Shown piece after piece: positions 1 to 8,683 of a stretch of DNA of 64,000 bases; position 1 is the first letter of the stretch; every line of letters starts with the position of its first letter. The position numbers and the translations under genes were made by a program. Below the pieces are notes generated by a model that was not told the origin of the DNA, searched no databases, and worked only from the letters and a program-made list of their open reading frames with translations. Source of the stretch: Faecalibacterium sp. I4-1-79 (GTDB taxonomy: Bacteria > Bacillota > Clostridia > Oscillospirales > Ruminococcaceae); contig NZ_CP094467.1 of NCBI RefSeq assembly GCF_023347235.1, positions 682,001 through 746,000 of the forward strand, given 5' to 3'.

Positions 1-1788
1 CTGACAGCGACAAACATCCGATATCTGGATAATAACCGCGATATGGCTGAAGAGCTTTTCGATAGCCGTGTTGCGAGTGACATGACCCTTGGCGAAGCAG
101 TCGTCAGGGGTATTTTGCCTGCCCCGAAATATGTGACCACAGTTTATCAGTACCAGAAAACGCTTGCAAAGTATCAGGCACGGGTGGATAACCTGCGGGC
201 ACCGGGCATTCAGGATGTGAATCAGAAATATCTGGACGCCCTGCGCCGCGCTTTGGAACAAGCGGATGGGTTGGACAGTGTTTTTGCCCATCATATCACG
301 AATAAGGCTGGCAAGTACATTGTGTTCTGCGCCAACAAGGAGCACATGGACGAGATGGTGTCCCATGTGCCGGAGTGGTTCGCCGGGGTCAACCCGGACG
401 TGGTGGTATACGAGGCTTACTCGGATGATCCGAATACGGACAAGGCGTTTGCGGACTTCAAGACGGATACGACCAACCGGCTGAAGCTGCTGTTCTGCAT
501 CGATATGCTCAACGAGGGCGTCCATGTGGAAGGTATTTCGGGCGTCATTTTGTTCCGGCCTACCATCTCGCCCATCATCTACAAGCAGCAGATCGGACGC
601 GCCTTGACCGCTGGTGATAATACGACACCACTTATCCTAGATGTTGTCAACAACTTTGAAGGTCTGACCAGCATTTCCGGTCTGCAAAGTGAGATGCAGG
701 AGGCGGTTCATCGGCTCTATGCCAACGGTGAGGGTGACAAAATCGTCACCGAGCGGTTTGAGGTCATCGAGCAGGTGCACGACTGCCGGGTGCTGTTTGA
801 GCAGCTGCAGGCAAGCCTTTCTTCCAGCTGGGAGCACTACTTTTCCGAGGCGAGCATTTACTACGCAGAGCACGGCAACCTGAATGTCCCGAAACTGTAT
901 AACACGCCCAGCGGTCTGAGCCTTGGGGTGTGGCTGGTGACCCAGCGCCGGGTGCGCGAGGGGCAGATCCAAGGAAATCTGACCGAGCAGCAGATCGCAC
1001 GGCTGGACAACATCGGCATGGTCTGGGGCAACCGGAAAGAAATTGCGTGGCAGCACGGATTTGAGGTTGCCAAGAAATACCACGATACCTACGGGAACCT
1101 GATGGTGCCCGGAAAATATGTAGACCCGGACGGCTACCCTTTGGGACAGTGGATCATCAAGACCCGGCAGCAAAAGCTGAACGGCCGCTTAAAAGAAGAA
1201 CGCATCGCACAGCTGGATGAGATCGGTATGGTGTGGAACATTTTCGATGCCAAGTGGGAAAAGGCTTATGCACTGGCTGCAGTCTATTACGAGGAAAACG
1301 GAAACCTGAATATCCCGCGTTCCTATGTAACAGCGGCTGGTGAACGGCTGGGGCAATGGGTCGCAAGCCAGCAATGGGCGTACCCGAAAGGAAAGCTGAC
1401 GGACGAACAGGTCGAACGGCTCAACAGAATCGGGATGTACTGGGGCAACCGCAATGACCGCCAGTGGAACGAGGGATATCAGGAAGCGAAGCGCTACTTT
1501 GATGCCCACGGCAACCTGAATGTACCAGCCGATTATGTGTCACCGGGTGGTTACAACCTTGGAAATTGGGTCAAGCGGCAGCGTTATACCCGCCAGAATC
1601 CTGAAAAAAGCTGCGCTGTGCTGACAGAGGAGCGTATTGCAAAGCTGGATGCAATCGGGATGCGGTGGGAGAAAGCGGATTCGAGACCGCGCCGGTTGGA
1701 GTTGGCACAAGGACCTCATAGGGAAAGCGAAAAACTGAATGTTTCAGCTAACCACAAAACGGGGGAAGATATCGGTTTGTGTAGTTGA
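1..1788 (+). CDS. DEAD/DEAH-type helicase with helicase-associated repeats (5' end outside window)
   Basis: The reading frame is open from base 1, so the start and the Walker A/B part lie upstream. The first codons read LTATNIRYLDNN, the position of helicase motif III (TAT). A helicase C-terminal domain follows: YIVFCANKEHM near 316 and LNEGVHVEG...QQIGRA (motifs V and VI) near 510-600. The C-terminus carries four helicase-associated repeats of about 65 residues beginning near bases 829, 1048, 1255 and 1465, each with a W...GNLNVP-type core and an ...RLDxIGMxW end. Such proteins are predicted nucleic-acid-dependent ATPases, often of unknown target. It precedes the polysaccharide genes by about 90 bp and is probably not functionally linked to them. 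Confidence 0.85.
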   Translation: MTATNIRYLDNNRDMAEELFDSRVASDMTLGEAVVRGILPAPKYVTTVYQYQKTLAKYQARVDNLRAPGIQDVNQKYLDALRRALEQADGLDSVFAHHITNKAGKYIVFCANKEHMDEMVSHVPEWFAGVNPDVVVYEAYSDDPNTDKAFADFKTDTTNRLKLLFCIDMLNEGVHVEGISGVILFRPTISPIIYKQQIGRALTAGDNTTPLILDVVNNFEGLTSISGLQSEMQEAVHRLYANGEGDKIVTERFEVIEQVHDCRVLFEQLQASLSSSWEHYFSEASIYYAEHGNLNVPKLYNTPSGLSLGVWLVTQRRVREGQIQGNLTEQQIARLDNIGMVWGNRKEIAWQHGFEVAKKYHDTYGNLMVPGKYVDPDGYPLGQWIIKTRQQKLNGRLKEERIAQLDEIGMVWNIFDAKWEKAYALAAVYYEENGNLNIPRSYVTAAGERLGQWVASQQWAYPKGKLTDEQVERLNRIGMYWGNRNDRQWNEGYQEAKRYFDAHGNLNVPADYVSPGGYNLGNWVKRQRYTRQNPEKSCAVLTEERIAKLDAIGMRWEKADSRPRRLELAQGPHRESEKLNVSANHKTGEDIGLCS

Positions 1789-1878
1789 TAGCGCGATCCA
1801 AAGCACTTGCTGCAATTTGGGTCGGAGAAGTTACGTGAGTCGTAAAAAGAAAATCTAAAGGAGTTATTGGAGAGGATT

Positions 1879-3237
1879 ATGTCAAAGTTTCAGCATGATG
1901 TAATGTTGCGGATTGTAAAGATCTTGAATGTTCTGATGATCGAGCTGCCGTTTGCGGCCTGCTGGTTCCTGTACTACTCGCACCAGACCTATGCAAATCT
2001 GGAATGGAAGGGTCATTTTGCGATTTTAGGCCTGTTTTTTATCCTGTACATTGTACTCGGTAAAATCTACGATGCGTTCTGGATGTCGATGCAGCGGGTC
2101 TCGGAGCTGGTGTACGGCCAGATCCTTGGCGCGATGGCAACCGATGGTATTTTGTACATCGTGATCTGCCTGATGTCCGCAAAGCTCTGCAACCTGTTGC
2201 CGGGTATTGCGGCAATTGTGGGGCAGCTGGTGATGGCTGCGATCTGGGCATCTTGTGCACATAAATGGTACTACAAGACCTTCCCGCCGCAGAAGACAGC
2301 AGTTGTCTACGATGTACGTCATGGTATGGAAAAGCTCATCAACGAGTACGGTCTGAGCCAGAAATACGATGTGCAGGTTACCCTGAGCGTGTCGGAGTGT
2401 CTGGCAGACCTGAGCATTCTGGACGGTATGGAGACTGTTTTTGTCAGTGGTGTTCACAGCCATGAGCGAAACATTATTCTGAAACACTGCGTAGGGAAGG
2501 GCATCAATATGTTCGTCATTCCCCGTGTTGGTGACGTTATCATGAGCGGCGCATGGCCGATGCATATGTTCCATCTGCCGATGCTGCGTGTCGGTCGCTA
2601 CATGGCAAGCCCGGAGTTCCTGTTCATCAAGCGCGCGATGGACATTGTAATCTCACTGCTGGCACTGATCATCTTGAGCCCGCTGTTCCTGATTACAGCC
2701 ATTGCGGTCAAATCCGATGGTGGTCCCGCCTTCTATAAGCAGGTACGTCTGACCAAAGACGGCAAGCAGTTTGAGATTTTGAAGTTCCGCTCTATGCGTG
2801 TGGATGCGGAAAAGGATGGTGTGGCACGTCTTTCTACTGGCGACAAGGATGACCGTATTACAAAGGTCGGTCATATCATTCGCGCTTGCCGTCTGGACGA
2901 GCTGCCCCAGTTGCTGAACATCCTGAAGGGTGATTTGTCTGTTGTGGGCCCTCGTCCGGAGCGCCCGGAGATCGCCGCACAGTACTGCGAGGAGATGCCG
3001 GAGTTTGCGCTGCGTCTGCAGGCAAAGGCGGGGCTGACCGGCTATGCACAGGTGTATGGTAAGTATAACACCACCCCCTACGATAAGCTGCAGATGGATT
3101 TGATGTACATTGCGCATCCCAGCCTGATCGAGGATTTGAAAATCATGCTAGCAACCGTGAAAATCCTGTTTATGCCTGAAAGCACGGAAGGTGTGGCAGA
3201 GGGGGCGACTACGGCGATGGGGCAGGAGACGAAGTGA
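1879..3237 (+). CDS. Undecaprenyl-phosphate sugar-1-phosphate transferase (initiating enzyme of the polysaccharide)
   Basis: A 452-residue membrane protein of the polyprenyl glycosylphosphotransferase family. It transfers a sugar-1-phosphate from a UDP-sugar to undecaprenyl phosphate and so starts each repeat unit on the inner face of the membrane. The N-terminal third has about four membrane segments, followed by a soluble middle domain. A hydrophobic segment (MDIVISLLALIILSPLF) leads into the catalytic bacterial sugar transferase domain, with KFRSMR, RLDELPQLLN and GDLSVVGPRPERPE. The ATG at 1879 is preferred over an in-frame TTG at 1867 because GGAGAGG at 1869-1875 serves it. First gene of the cluster; its stop overlaps the next start (TGATG). 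Confidence 0.93.
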   Translation: MSKFQHDVMLRIVKILNVLMIELPFAACWFLYYSHQTYANLEWKGHFAILGLFFILYIVLGKIYDAFWMSMQRVSELVYGQILGAMATDGILYIVICLMSAKLCNLLPGIAAIVGQLVMAAIWASCAHKWYYKTFPPQKTAVVYDVRHGMEKLINEYGLSQKYDVQVTLSVSECLADLSILDGMETVFVSGVHSHERNIILKHCVGKGINMFVIPRVGDVIMSGAWPMHMFHLPMLRVGRYMASPEFLFIKRAMDIVISLLALIILSPLFLITAIAVKSDGGPAFYKQVRLTKDGKQFEILKFRSMRVDAEKDGVARLSTGDKDDRITKVGHIIRACRLDELPQLLNILKGDLSVVGPRPERPEIAAQYCEEMPEFALRLQAKAGLTGYAQVYGKYNTTPYDKLQMDLMYIAHPSLIEDLKIMLATVKILFMPESTEGVAEGATTAMGQETK

Positions 3238-4061
3238 TGCAGAATTACAGCGTTTTAATGTCTGTTTATCACAAAGAAAAACCGGAATATTTGAGACAGG
3301 CAATAGAGAGCATACAAGCGCAGACGCTCTCCACAAATGATTTCGTGCTGGTATGTGATGGACCTCTGAACGAACCATTGGATAGCGTAATCGCAGCGAA
3401 GCAACAGGAGATGGGTGAATCTCTGAATGTTGTCCGCCTCGCGAAGAACGGTGGACTTGGCAACGCACTCAATGAAGGCATCAAGCATTGCAAAAATGAG
3501 CTGGTTGCCCGGATGGACAGCGATGACATCGCTTATCCGGATCGATGTGAAAAACAGATCGCTGTGTTTAACACACATTCGGAGGTGAGTATTTGCTCCG
3601 GTATCGTGGAGGAGTTTACTACTGATCCGCACACAGTCGATACAAGGCGTGTGCCGCCCGAGACAAATGCGGAAATCGTAGAGTTTGCAAAGAAGCGCAA
3701 TCCGTTTAATCACCCCTGCGTGATGTATAAGAAATCCGCAGTCGAGGCAGTTGGCTCCTATCAGGATTTCTATCTTCTGGAGGATTATTACCTCTGGCTC
3801 CGGATGCTGATGGCAGGATATCAGGGTTACAACATTCAAGAGCCGCTGCTCCATATGAGAGCTGGCTCGGATATGTATTTAAGAAGAGCCGGTTGGAAAT
3901 ACGCCAAGACGCAGGCCAAGTTGTTCAAATTTATGAAACAGCAAGGCTTTATTGGAGAAGGACAGTACATAAAGAGCTGCGTGATTCGCAGCGGGTCGGC
4001 GCTGGCTCCCAACTGGCTGCGGAAGTTTATGTTTGAGAGGGTATTAAGGGATGCAGGCTAA
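3237..4061 (+). CDS. Family 2 glycosyltransferase
   Basis: A 274-residue GT-A fold glycosyltransferase, presumably adding a sugar to the lipid-linked repeat unit in the cytoplasm. The N-terminus (YSVLMSVYHKEKPEYLRQAI) is the nucleotide-binding start typical of GT2. NGGLGNALNEG and RMDSDDIAYPDR (the metal-binding DxD region) follow near residues 75-105, and LLEDYYLWLRM near residue 180 corresponds to the catalytic ED region. The start overlaps the stop of the sugar-phosphate transferase by one base and the end overlaps the acyltransferase gene by 11 bp, so these genes are translationally coupled. The donor and acceptor sugars cannot be read from sequence. Confidence 0.93.
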   Translation: MQNYSVLMSVYHKEKPEYLRQAIESIQAQTLSTNDFVLVCDGPLNEPLDSVIAAKQQEMGESLNVVRLAKNGGLGNALNEGIKHCKNELVARMDSDDIAYPDRCEKQIAVFNTHSEVSICSGIVEEFTTDPHTVDTRRVPPETNAEIVEFAKKRNPFNHPCVMYKKSAVEAVGSYQDFYLLEDYYLWLRMLMAGYQGYNIQEPLLHMRAGSDMYLRRAGWKYAKTQAKLFKFMKQQGFIGEGQYIKSCVIRSGSALAPNWLRKFMFERVLRDAG

Positions 4062-5088
4062 GACAGAAAACCGAAATCAATTTGTGGATGTCATGCGTGG
4101 CATAGCGATGCTTCTGGTTGTTCTGCAACATACAATGAGTGGATGTACGGTCGGAGCAGAAAACACATTTGTGTTTAATATTGCATGGTCCTTGCAGATG
4201 CCGTTGTTTATCTTGATTAGCGGATATGTAACGAAATATAGCCGCCCAATCTCTGATGGTAAGGGGCTGTGGAAATATGTGAAGCGTAGAACGGTTGCTT
4301 ATATGCTGCCGTGGGCTGTATGGAGTTTTTTGGTTAGAGGTATCATTTTTGGAGAGGATAGTTTCCTAAACGTTAAGCATCTCCTGTGGAATATGGATTC
4401 AGGTTATTGGTTCCTTGCAACGATTTGGACGATTAGCATGATTTTTGGCATTGCCTCTTTCATTGCAGAGCGGGTGAGCAAAGAAAACCTGCTGCAGAAG
4501 CAGATCGTACTTCTAGGGTGCTACTTAGTGGGAATGGTTCTGCTGGTTGGAATTGGCGCAATTTTAGGACTTTCGTTCTTTGCAATCAAATTGACGCTCT
4601 ATTATATGCCTTTCTACTATGCAGGGTTCTTGTATGGTCAGTTTGATGACAGGATGAAGGAATCTGAGATTGGCAAAAAGATGATTGATAGTATAGTCGC
4701 AATCTGCTTTGCGGTGTGGCTGTTCATTATTCTTAGATTTCCGCTTTATGAGATGTCGGATGGCAGCTTTGCGATTATCTTGCGTGCGGCAACATCGTTG
4801 GCTGGATGTATTGCAGTATGTGGTCTCTGTAGGGGAATCTTCTCCAGTAAAATCGGGGGGGGGGGTACTCTTGCATGGGTCGGAGAGCACTCGTTGGAAG
4901 TGTATCTCACGCACTATCTGCTTCTCAGCTTGATCAAGTCGGACAAAGTGCCGATTGTGTACAGTCCGGTGGGGCTGGGCCTGGTTCTGGTCAACTATGT
5001 GATTACGGTAGCACTTACTGTGATGGCAATAGTGATGATGAACCCAAATGCCGTGCTGAGCTTTGTATTAACCGGAAAGAAAAAGTAA
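4051..5088 (+). CDS. Acyltransferase-3 family membrane protein, containing an 11-G tract
   Basis: A 345-residue multi-spanning protein of the acyltransferase 3 (OafA-like) family, which moves acetyl or other acyl groups onto surface sugars. The N-terminus RNQFVDVMRGIAMLLVVLQH is diagnostic, with the family His near residue 26. About ten membrane segments follow. The last part, VGEHSLEVYLTHYLLL, is the conserved C-terminal helix. Eleven consecutive G at 4855-4865 encode GGGG just before that helix; gain or loss of one G would put the rest out of frame. A second, divergent copy of the C-terminal region lies directly after the stop. Likely decorates the polysaccharide. Confidence 0.9.
   Translation: MQAKTENRNQFVDVMRGIAMLLVVLQHTMSGCTVGAENTFVFNIAWSLQMPLFILISGYVTKYSRPISDGKGLWKYVKRRTVAYMLPWAVWSFLVRGIIFGEDSFLNVKHLLWNMDSGYWFLATIWTISMIFGIASFIAERVSKENLLQKQIVLLGCYLVGMVLLVGIGAILGLSFFAIKLTLYYMPFYYAGFLYGQFDDRMKESEIGKKMIDSIVAICFAVWLFIILRFPLYEMSDGSFAIILRAATSLAGCIAVCGLCRGIFSSKIGGGGTLAWVGEHSLEVYLTHYLLLSLIKSDKVPIVYSPVGLGLVLVNYVITVALTVMAIVMMNPNAVLSFVLTGKKK
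4855..4865 (+). repeat. Homopolymeric G tract (11 G) inside the acyltransferase gene
   Basis: Eleven uninterrupted G residues in the coding sequence. In this window G11 keeps the gene in frame. A change by one base would shift the reading frame of the last quarter of the protein. Long G tracts are a known slippage site for phase variation of surface genes. Confidence 0.9.
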
Positions 5089-5309
5089 GGGGGTTTTTCT
5101 TTTGGGCAGGAAAACAAAGCTTAGAAATTTACATGATGCATGGTCTGCTTCTCAATATCTTCAAAAGCAGTGTTGCAATCCAATTTAGCAGTATTGAAGG
5201 GTATTTACTGACTGCCGGAAACTTCGCCCTGACAGTAGGGCTGTGTGCAGTAGTTATCCGTCTGCTCGATCAAAATGCCGTACTCAAGAAAGTATTAAAT
5301 ATTCGATAA
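5089..5309 (+). pseudogene. Alternative C-terminal fragment of an acyltransferase-3 protein
   Basis: No good start codon or ribosome binding site of its own. The frame read from GGGGG at 5089-5093 gives GFFFWAGKQSLEIYMMHGLL..., which lines up residue by residue with the end of the preceding gene (GTLAWVGEHSLEVYLTHYLL...), including the SLE-Y--H helix and the terminal NAVL. Alignment starts exactly at the G run in both. It is therefore either a relic of a second acyltransferase gene or a spare C-terminal cassette. Joining the upstream G tract to this one with a suitable number of G would produce a complete protein with this tail. Confidence 0.7.
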
Positions 5310-5329
5310 AAGTTCAAAGGAGAAACGAT

Positions 5330-6628
5330 ATGCATCCGAGAGTGCTGATCGTAGGAACGGTTCCATATAACACAAAATCAACGTCACGCGCTTTTGATGC
5401 GTACTTTCACTATTGGGAGAAAGAGAATATTGCACAGATATTCTCTAATACAAAGAAGCCGTGCAAGGGGCATTGCGAGACGCTTTTCCAGATTACAGAC
5501 CATCGTATCTTGCAGCGGTGGATGGGGAAGAAAGTCGATACTGGCGTAATTTATCATTATGATGAGCTTGACACCGAGTGGAAAGACAATGATTTGGAAC
5601 TCGGAAATGCAAAAGCAGAAGCTGCCTACAAGTTCGGTGGAAAGCATACGCCTCTTACACATTTGCTCAGGGGAATCCTCTGGCGTAAGAGATTCTGGTG
5701 CACGGAGAAGCTAAATAATTGGCTAGATGACTTCAAACCAGAATGCGTGTTTCTGGCTTTTTCGGACGACTATTTTATCCCGCAGATTGCAATGTATGTC
5801 GCCAAGAGATATAACGTGCCAATTATCTCCTGCATTGGCGATGACTATTATTTCAATGTGGAAAAAACGCTGAATCCGATCTATCACCTTTATAAATCGA
5901 CCTACAAGAAATTGATTGACAAGGTTCTGGCTTGGCCGGGTAGTGCGATTTACATCAGCGACAAGATTCGGGATAAGTATAATTCGGAATTTGGACTGGA
6001 CGGCGAAACGGTTTATTTGACTTCTACGGTTCAGCGTAAACCGTTCAGCGTAATTAACAAAGATTGCCCGGTTATTACTTACTTCGGAAATATCGGTATG
6101 GGACGCAACAACTCCCTGAACGATATTGGCTACGCCCTTGGAAAAATCAATCCAGAATATATGCTGGAGGTTTATTCCAACGAAAAGGACGAGCAGGTCT
6201 ATTCTGTATTCAAGGACAATAAAAATGTCAAATATATGGGTTCTGTGCCGTACACGCAGGTTCAAAAGCGCATGGCAGAAAGCGACATAACTGTTATTGT
6301 AGAGGGATTTGAGGAAAAGGACATCAACCTTTCACGGTATTCACTCTCTACGAAGGCAGCGGACGCATTGGCGAGTGGTGCATCCATTCTAACATATGGC
6401 TCGCTAGAAAGCGGCATCATTGAGTATATGCAGTCAACGGATGCGGCAATGGTTTGTACGGATAAAGCTAAATTGGTGGATTCGATTACACAGCTGATTT
6501 CTAATCAGGAAATTCAAAAGAAATACTACGAACAGGCGATTGTGATGACAAGAGAGCATCATAATCTGCAGGCTAGCTGCAAGACCTCAGAAAATGTGGT
6601 TGCAAAGGCAATCCAACATATGAAATAA
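5330..6628 (+). CDS. Glycosyltransferase (family 4-like)
   Basis: A 432-residue protein with two Rossmann-like halves. The N-terminal part (MHPRVLIVGTVPYN) and the C-terminal half, with ITYFGNIGMGRN near residue 245 and SDITVIVEGFEEKDINLSR...STKAADALASGASIL near residues 320-360, look like a GT-B fold transferase; the last region is where the donor nucleotide sugar is normally bound. The ATG at 5330 is chosen because AAAGGAG stands at 5316-5322. An in-frame extension upstream would run through the acyltransferase tail fragment and is not supported. The sugar specificity is unknown. Confidence 0.82.
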   Translation: MHPRVLIVGTVPYNTKSTSRAFDAYFHYWEKENIAQIFSNTKKPCKGHCETLFQITDHRILQRWMGKKVDTGVIYHYDELDTEWKDNDLELGNAKAEAAYKFGGKHTPLTHLLRGILWRKRFWCTEKLNNWLDDFKPECVFLAFSDDYFIPQIAMYVAKRYNVPIISCIGDDYYFNVEKTLNPIYHLYKSTYKKLIDKVLAWPGSAIYISDKIRDKYNSEFGLDGETVYLTSTVQRKPFSVINKDCPVITYFGNIGMGRNNSLNDIGYALGKINPEYMLEVYSNEKDEQVYSVFKDNKNVKYMGSVPYTQVQKRMAESDITVIVEGFEEKDINLSRYSLSTKAADALASGASILTYGSLESGIIEYMQSTDAAMVCTDKAKLVDSITQLISNQEIQKKYYEQAIVMTREHHNLQASCKTSENVVAKAIQHMK

Positions 6629-6642
6629 GTGGCAGAGGATAC

Positions 6643-7455
6643 ATGGTGATGGAGAACAACTTTTCAATTATTATTTCGACGTGCGACAAGTTTTCGGATT
6701 TGTGGGATGCACATATTTTGCTTTTGAATCAGAATTGGGCAGACCGAAACGTGGAGACGTTTTTAGTAACCGATAAACCCACTGATCGTACTTTTGAAAA
6801 TGTAACAGTGGTGGCAGCAGGCGAAGGCACGGAAATAACGGAACGTCTGAGAGCAGTGATGCCGCTGATTAAGACAGAGTATGTTCTCTTTACCTTGGAT
6901 GACTATTTCCTGACGGAAAGGATTTCGACTCAGGCGGTCAACGAAGATATTCAGATCATGGAAAAGCATCAGATTGATTATCTGCGTCTGTTTGTTATGA
7001 CCATGAAGAGTCTGAGAAACAGAAAAGCTGAGGAATTGGAACAGGGTATTTTTCTGCTGGACAATCATGCAGGCGATTACATTGTCAGTCTGTATGCGGG
7101 CATCTGGCGTAAGGATTTCATGGAAAAGACACTGACAAAAACGTTGAATGCCTGGCAGTATGAGGTTGCGTTGACGAATATGGCACGACAGCTGAATGCC
7201 CGTTGCGCAGATAGCCGACGCGGGGAATTCCCTATTCTTGACGTGATTCGTAAGGGAAAGGTGCTGACGAAGGCACGCAAGTATTTCGATGGGAATCCTA
7301 TTTATAAAGGTGACCGAGAGGATATGCGAGTTAAAGATGAATGGATGCTTGAATTCCGGACGTGGCTTCGTGAGTGGCTTCCGAAGCCGCTGTTCAATCT
7401 CTCAAAAGCAATCATGAGGCGTAGAGGATATACATTTTTTAGCGATAACCAGTGA
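6643..7455 (+). CDS. Putative glycosyltransferase (GT2-like)
   Basis: A 270-residue protein without membrane segments. The start FSIIISTCDKFSDLWDAHI resembles the nucleotide-binding start of GT-A transferases. FTLDDYFLTERIS near residue 85 supplies a DD pair in the position of the DxD metal-binding motif. It lies 14 bp after the preceding glycosyltransferase gene and 12 bp before the next one in the same operon, which supports a role in repeat-unit assembly. The family match is weaker than for its neighbours, so the precise activity is inferred from context. The start at 6643 is preceded by AGAGGA. Confidence 0.7.
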   Translation: MVMENNFSIIISTCDKFSDLWDAHILLLNQNWADRNVETFLVTDKPTDRTFENVTVVAAGEGTEITERLRAVMPLIKTEYVLFTLDDYFLTERISTQAVNEDIQIMEKHQIDYLRLFVMTMKSLRNRKAEELEQGIFLLDNHAGDYIVSLYAGIWRKDFMEKTLTKTLNAWQYEVALTNMARQLNARCADSRRGEFPILDVIRKGKVLTKARKYFDGNPIYKGDREDMRVKDEWMLEFRTWLREWLPKPLFNLSKAIMRRRGYTFFSDNQ

Positions 7456-7467
7456 GAGGTACGAGGG

Positions 7468-8676
7468 ATGCGTATTGTGCAGATTAACGGTGGGGCAAAA
7501 GGAAGCACCGGAAAAATCATGATGGGGATTGCCGAGGTAGCAAGAGCGCAGGGTCACGAGGTAATGTGTGCGTCGCCTATTACCACAACGAACCGTGATG
7601 CAGGTGAGGACTGCGGCTATTATCGAATCGGAACATTTAATAGTCGTCGGTTAAATGTTGCGCTTGCCAGAATCACAGGATTCAATGGGTGCTTCGCATG
7701 GTTTGAGACATATAAACTTTTGAAGAAGATTGATGAATTCAAGCCCGATATTATTCATCTGCACAGCCTTCATAATTCATATATTAATTTGCCAATGCTA
7801 TTTTCGTATATAAAGAAGCATGAAATTCCGGTTGTATGGACTCTGCATGATTGCTGGGCGTTCACTGGACAATGTCCACATTTTACAATGGCAAAATGTG
7901 ATAAATGGAGAACAGGTTGTTTTAATTGCCCTCAGTATAAAGAATATCCAGAAGCATTGTATGATAATACAAAGCGAATGTGGAGGTTAAAGAAAAAATG
8001 GTTTACTGGGGTAAAAAATTTGACTGTTGTTACTCCGTCAAAATGGCTGGCGAATCTTGTGAATGAATCTTATTTAAATGAATATCCAGTAAAAGTTATT
8101 AACAATGGCATCGATTTGCATGTATTTAAGCCAACAGAAAATGAATATAGGAATAAGTGGGGCGTTAAAGAGGGACAGAAAGTTATTTTGGGAGTTTCAT
8201 TTGGCTGGGGAGTAAAAAAAGGTCTGGATTGCTTTATAAGATTGGCGTCTGAACTGGATGGAAATCTGTTCAAAATTGTTTTAGTTGGAACGGATGAAAA
8301 AATTGATAAGAAGTTGCCCGCTAGTATAATAACAATTCATAGAACGCAGAATCAAAAAGAACTTGCAGGCATTTATACCGCAGCAGATGTTTTTGTGAAT
8401 CCGACCAGAGAAGAAGTTTTAGGATTGGTGAATGTTGAAGCACAAGCATGCGGGATACCTGTGATTACATTTCGCACTGGTGGAAGCCCTGAGTGCATTG
8501 ATGAGAATTCGGGTGTAGTGGTTGATTCTTATGAAGAAATGTTAGAAGCAATCATAAATAATAACTGTGCGGACGTTAGCCGAATTACATGCATTAATTC
8601 TGCTTGCAGATTTAGTGAAAAGGTGAAATATGGTGATTATATAAAATTATATAGTGATATGGTAGGAGGTTTTTAA
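7468..8676 (+). CDS. Family 4 glycosyltransferase
   Basis: A 402-residue GT-B transferase. The N-terminal half has INGGAKGSTGKIMMGIAEVA (acceptor side) and PDIIHLHSLHN; the middle has WTLHDCWAFTGQCPHF with a Cys-rich stretch, as in colanic-acid-type WcaC-like enzymes. The C-terminal half has the GT4 donor site: AADVFVNPTREEVLGLVNVEAQACG followed by VITFRTGGSPE near residues 305-345. The ribosome binding site is GAGGTACGAGGG just before the ATG. The codons of this gene and the next are clearly more AT-rich than those of the cap genes downstream, suggesting separate acquisition. Confidence 0.92.
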   Translation: MRIVQINGGAKGSTGKIMMGIAEVARAQGHEVMCASPITTTNRDAGEDCGYYRIGTFNSRRLNVALARITGFNGCFAWFETYKLLKKIDEFKPDIIHLHSLHNSYINLPMLFSYIKKHEIPVVWTLHDCWAFTGQCPHFTMAKCDKWRTGCFNCPQYKEYPEALYDNTKRMWRLKKKWFTGVKNLTVVTPSKWLANLVNESYLNEYPVKVINNGIDLHVFKPTENEYRNKWGVKEGQKVILGVSFGWGVKKGLDCFIRLASELDGNLFKIVLVGTDEKIDKKLPASIITIHRTQNQKELAGIYTAADVFVNPTREEVLGLVNVEAQACGIPVITFRTGGSPECIDENSGVVVDSYEEMLEAIINNNCADVSRITCINSACRFSEKVKYGDYIKLYSDMVGGF

Positions 8677-8683
8677 AGTATTA

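Noticed and set aside
4875-5309. Independent gene covering the second acyltransferase tail
   Set aside because: The first two thirds are the acyltransferase gene in a wrong frame; only the part from 5089 is meaningful, and it has no start of its own.
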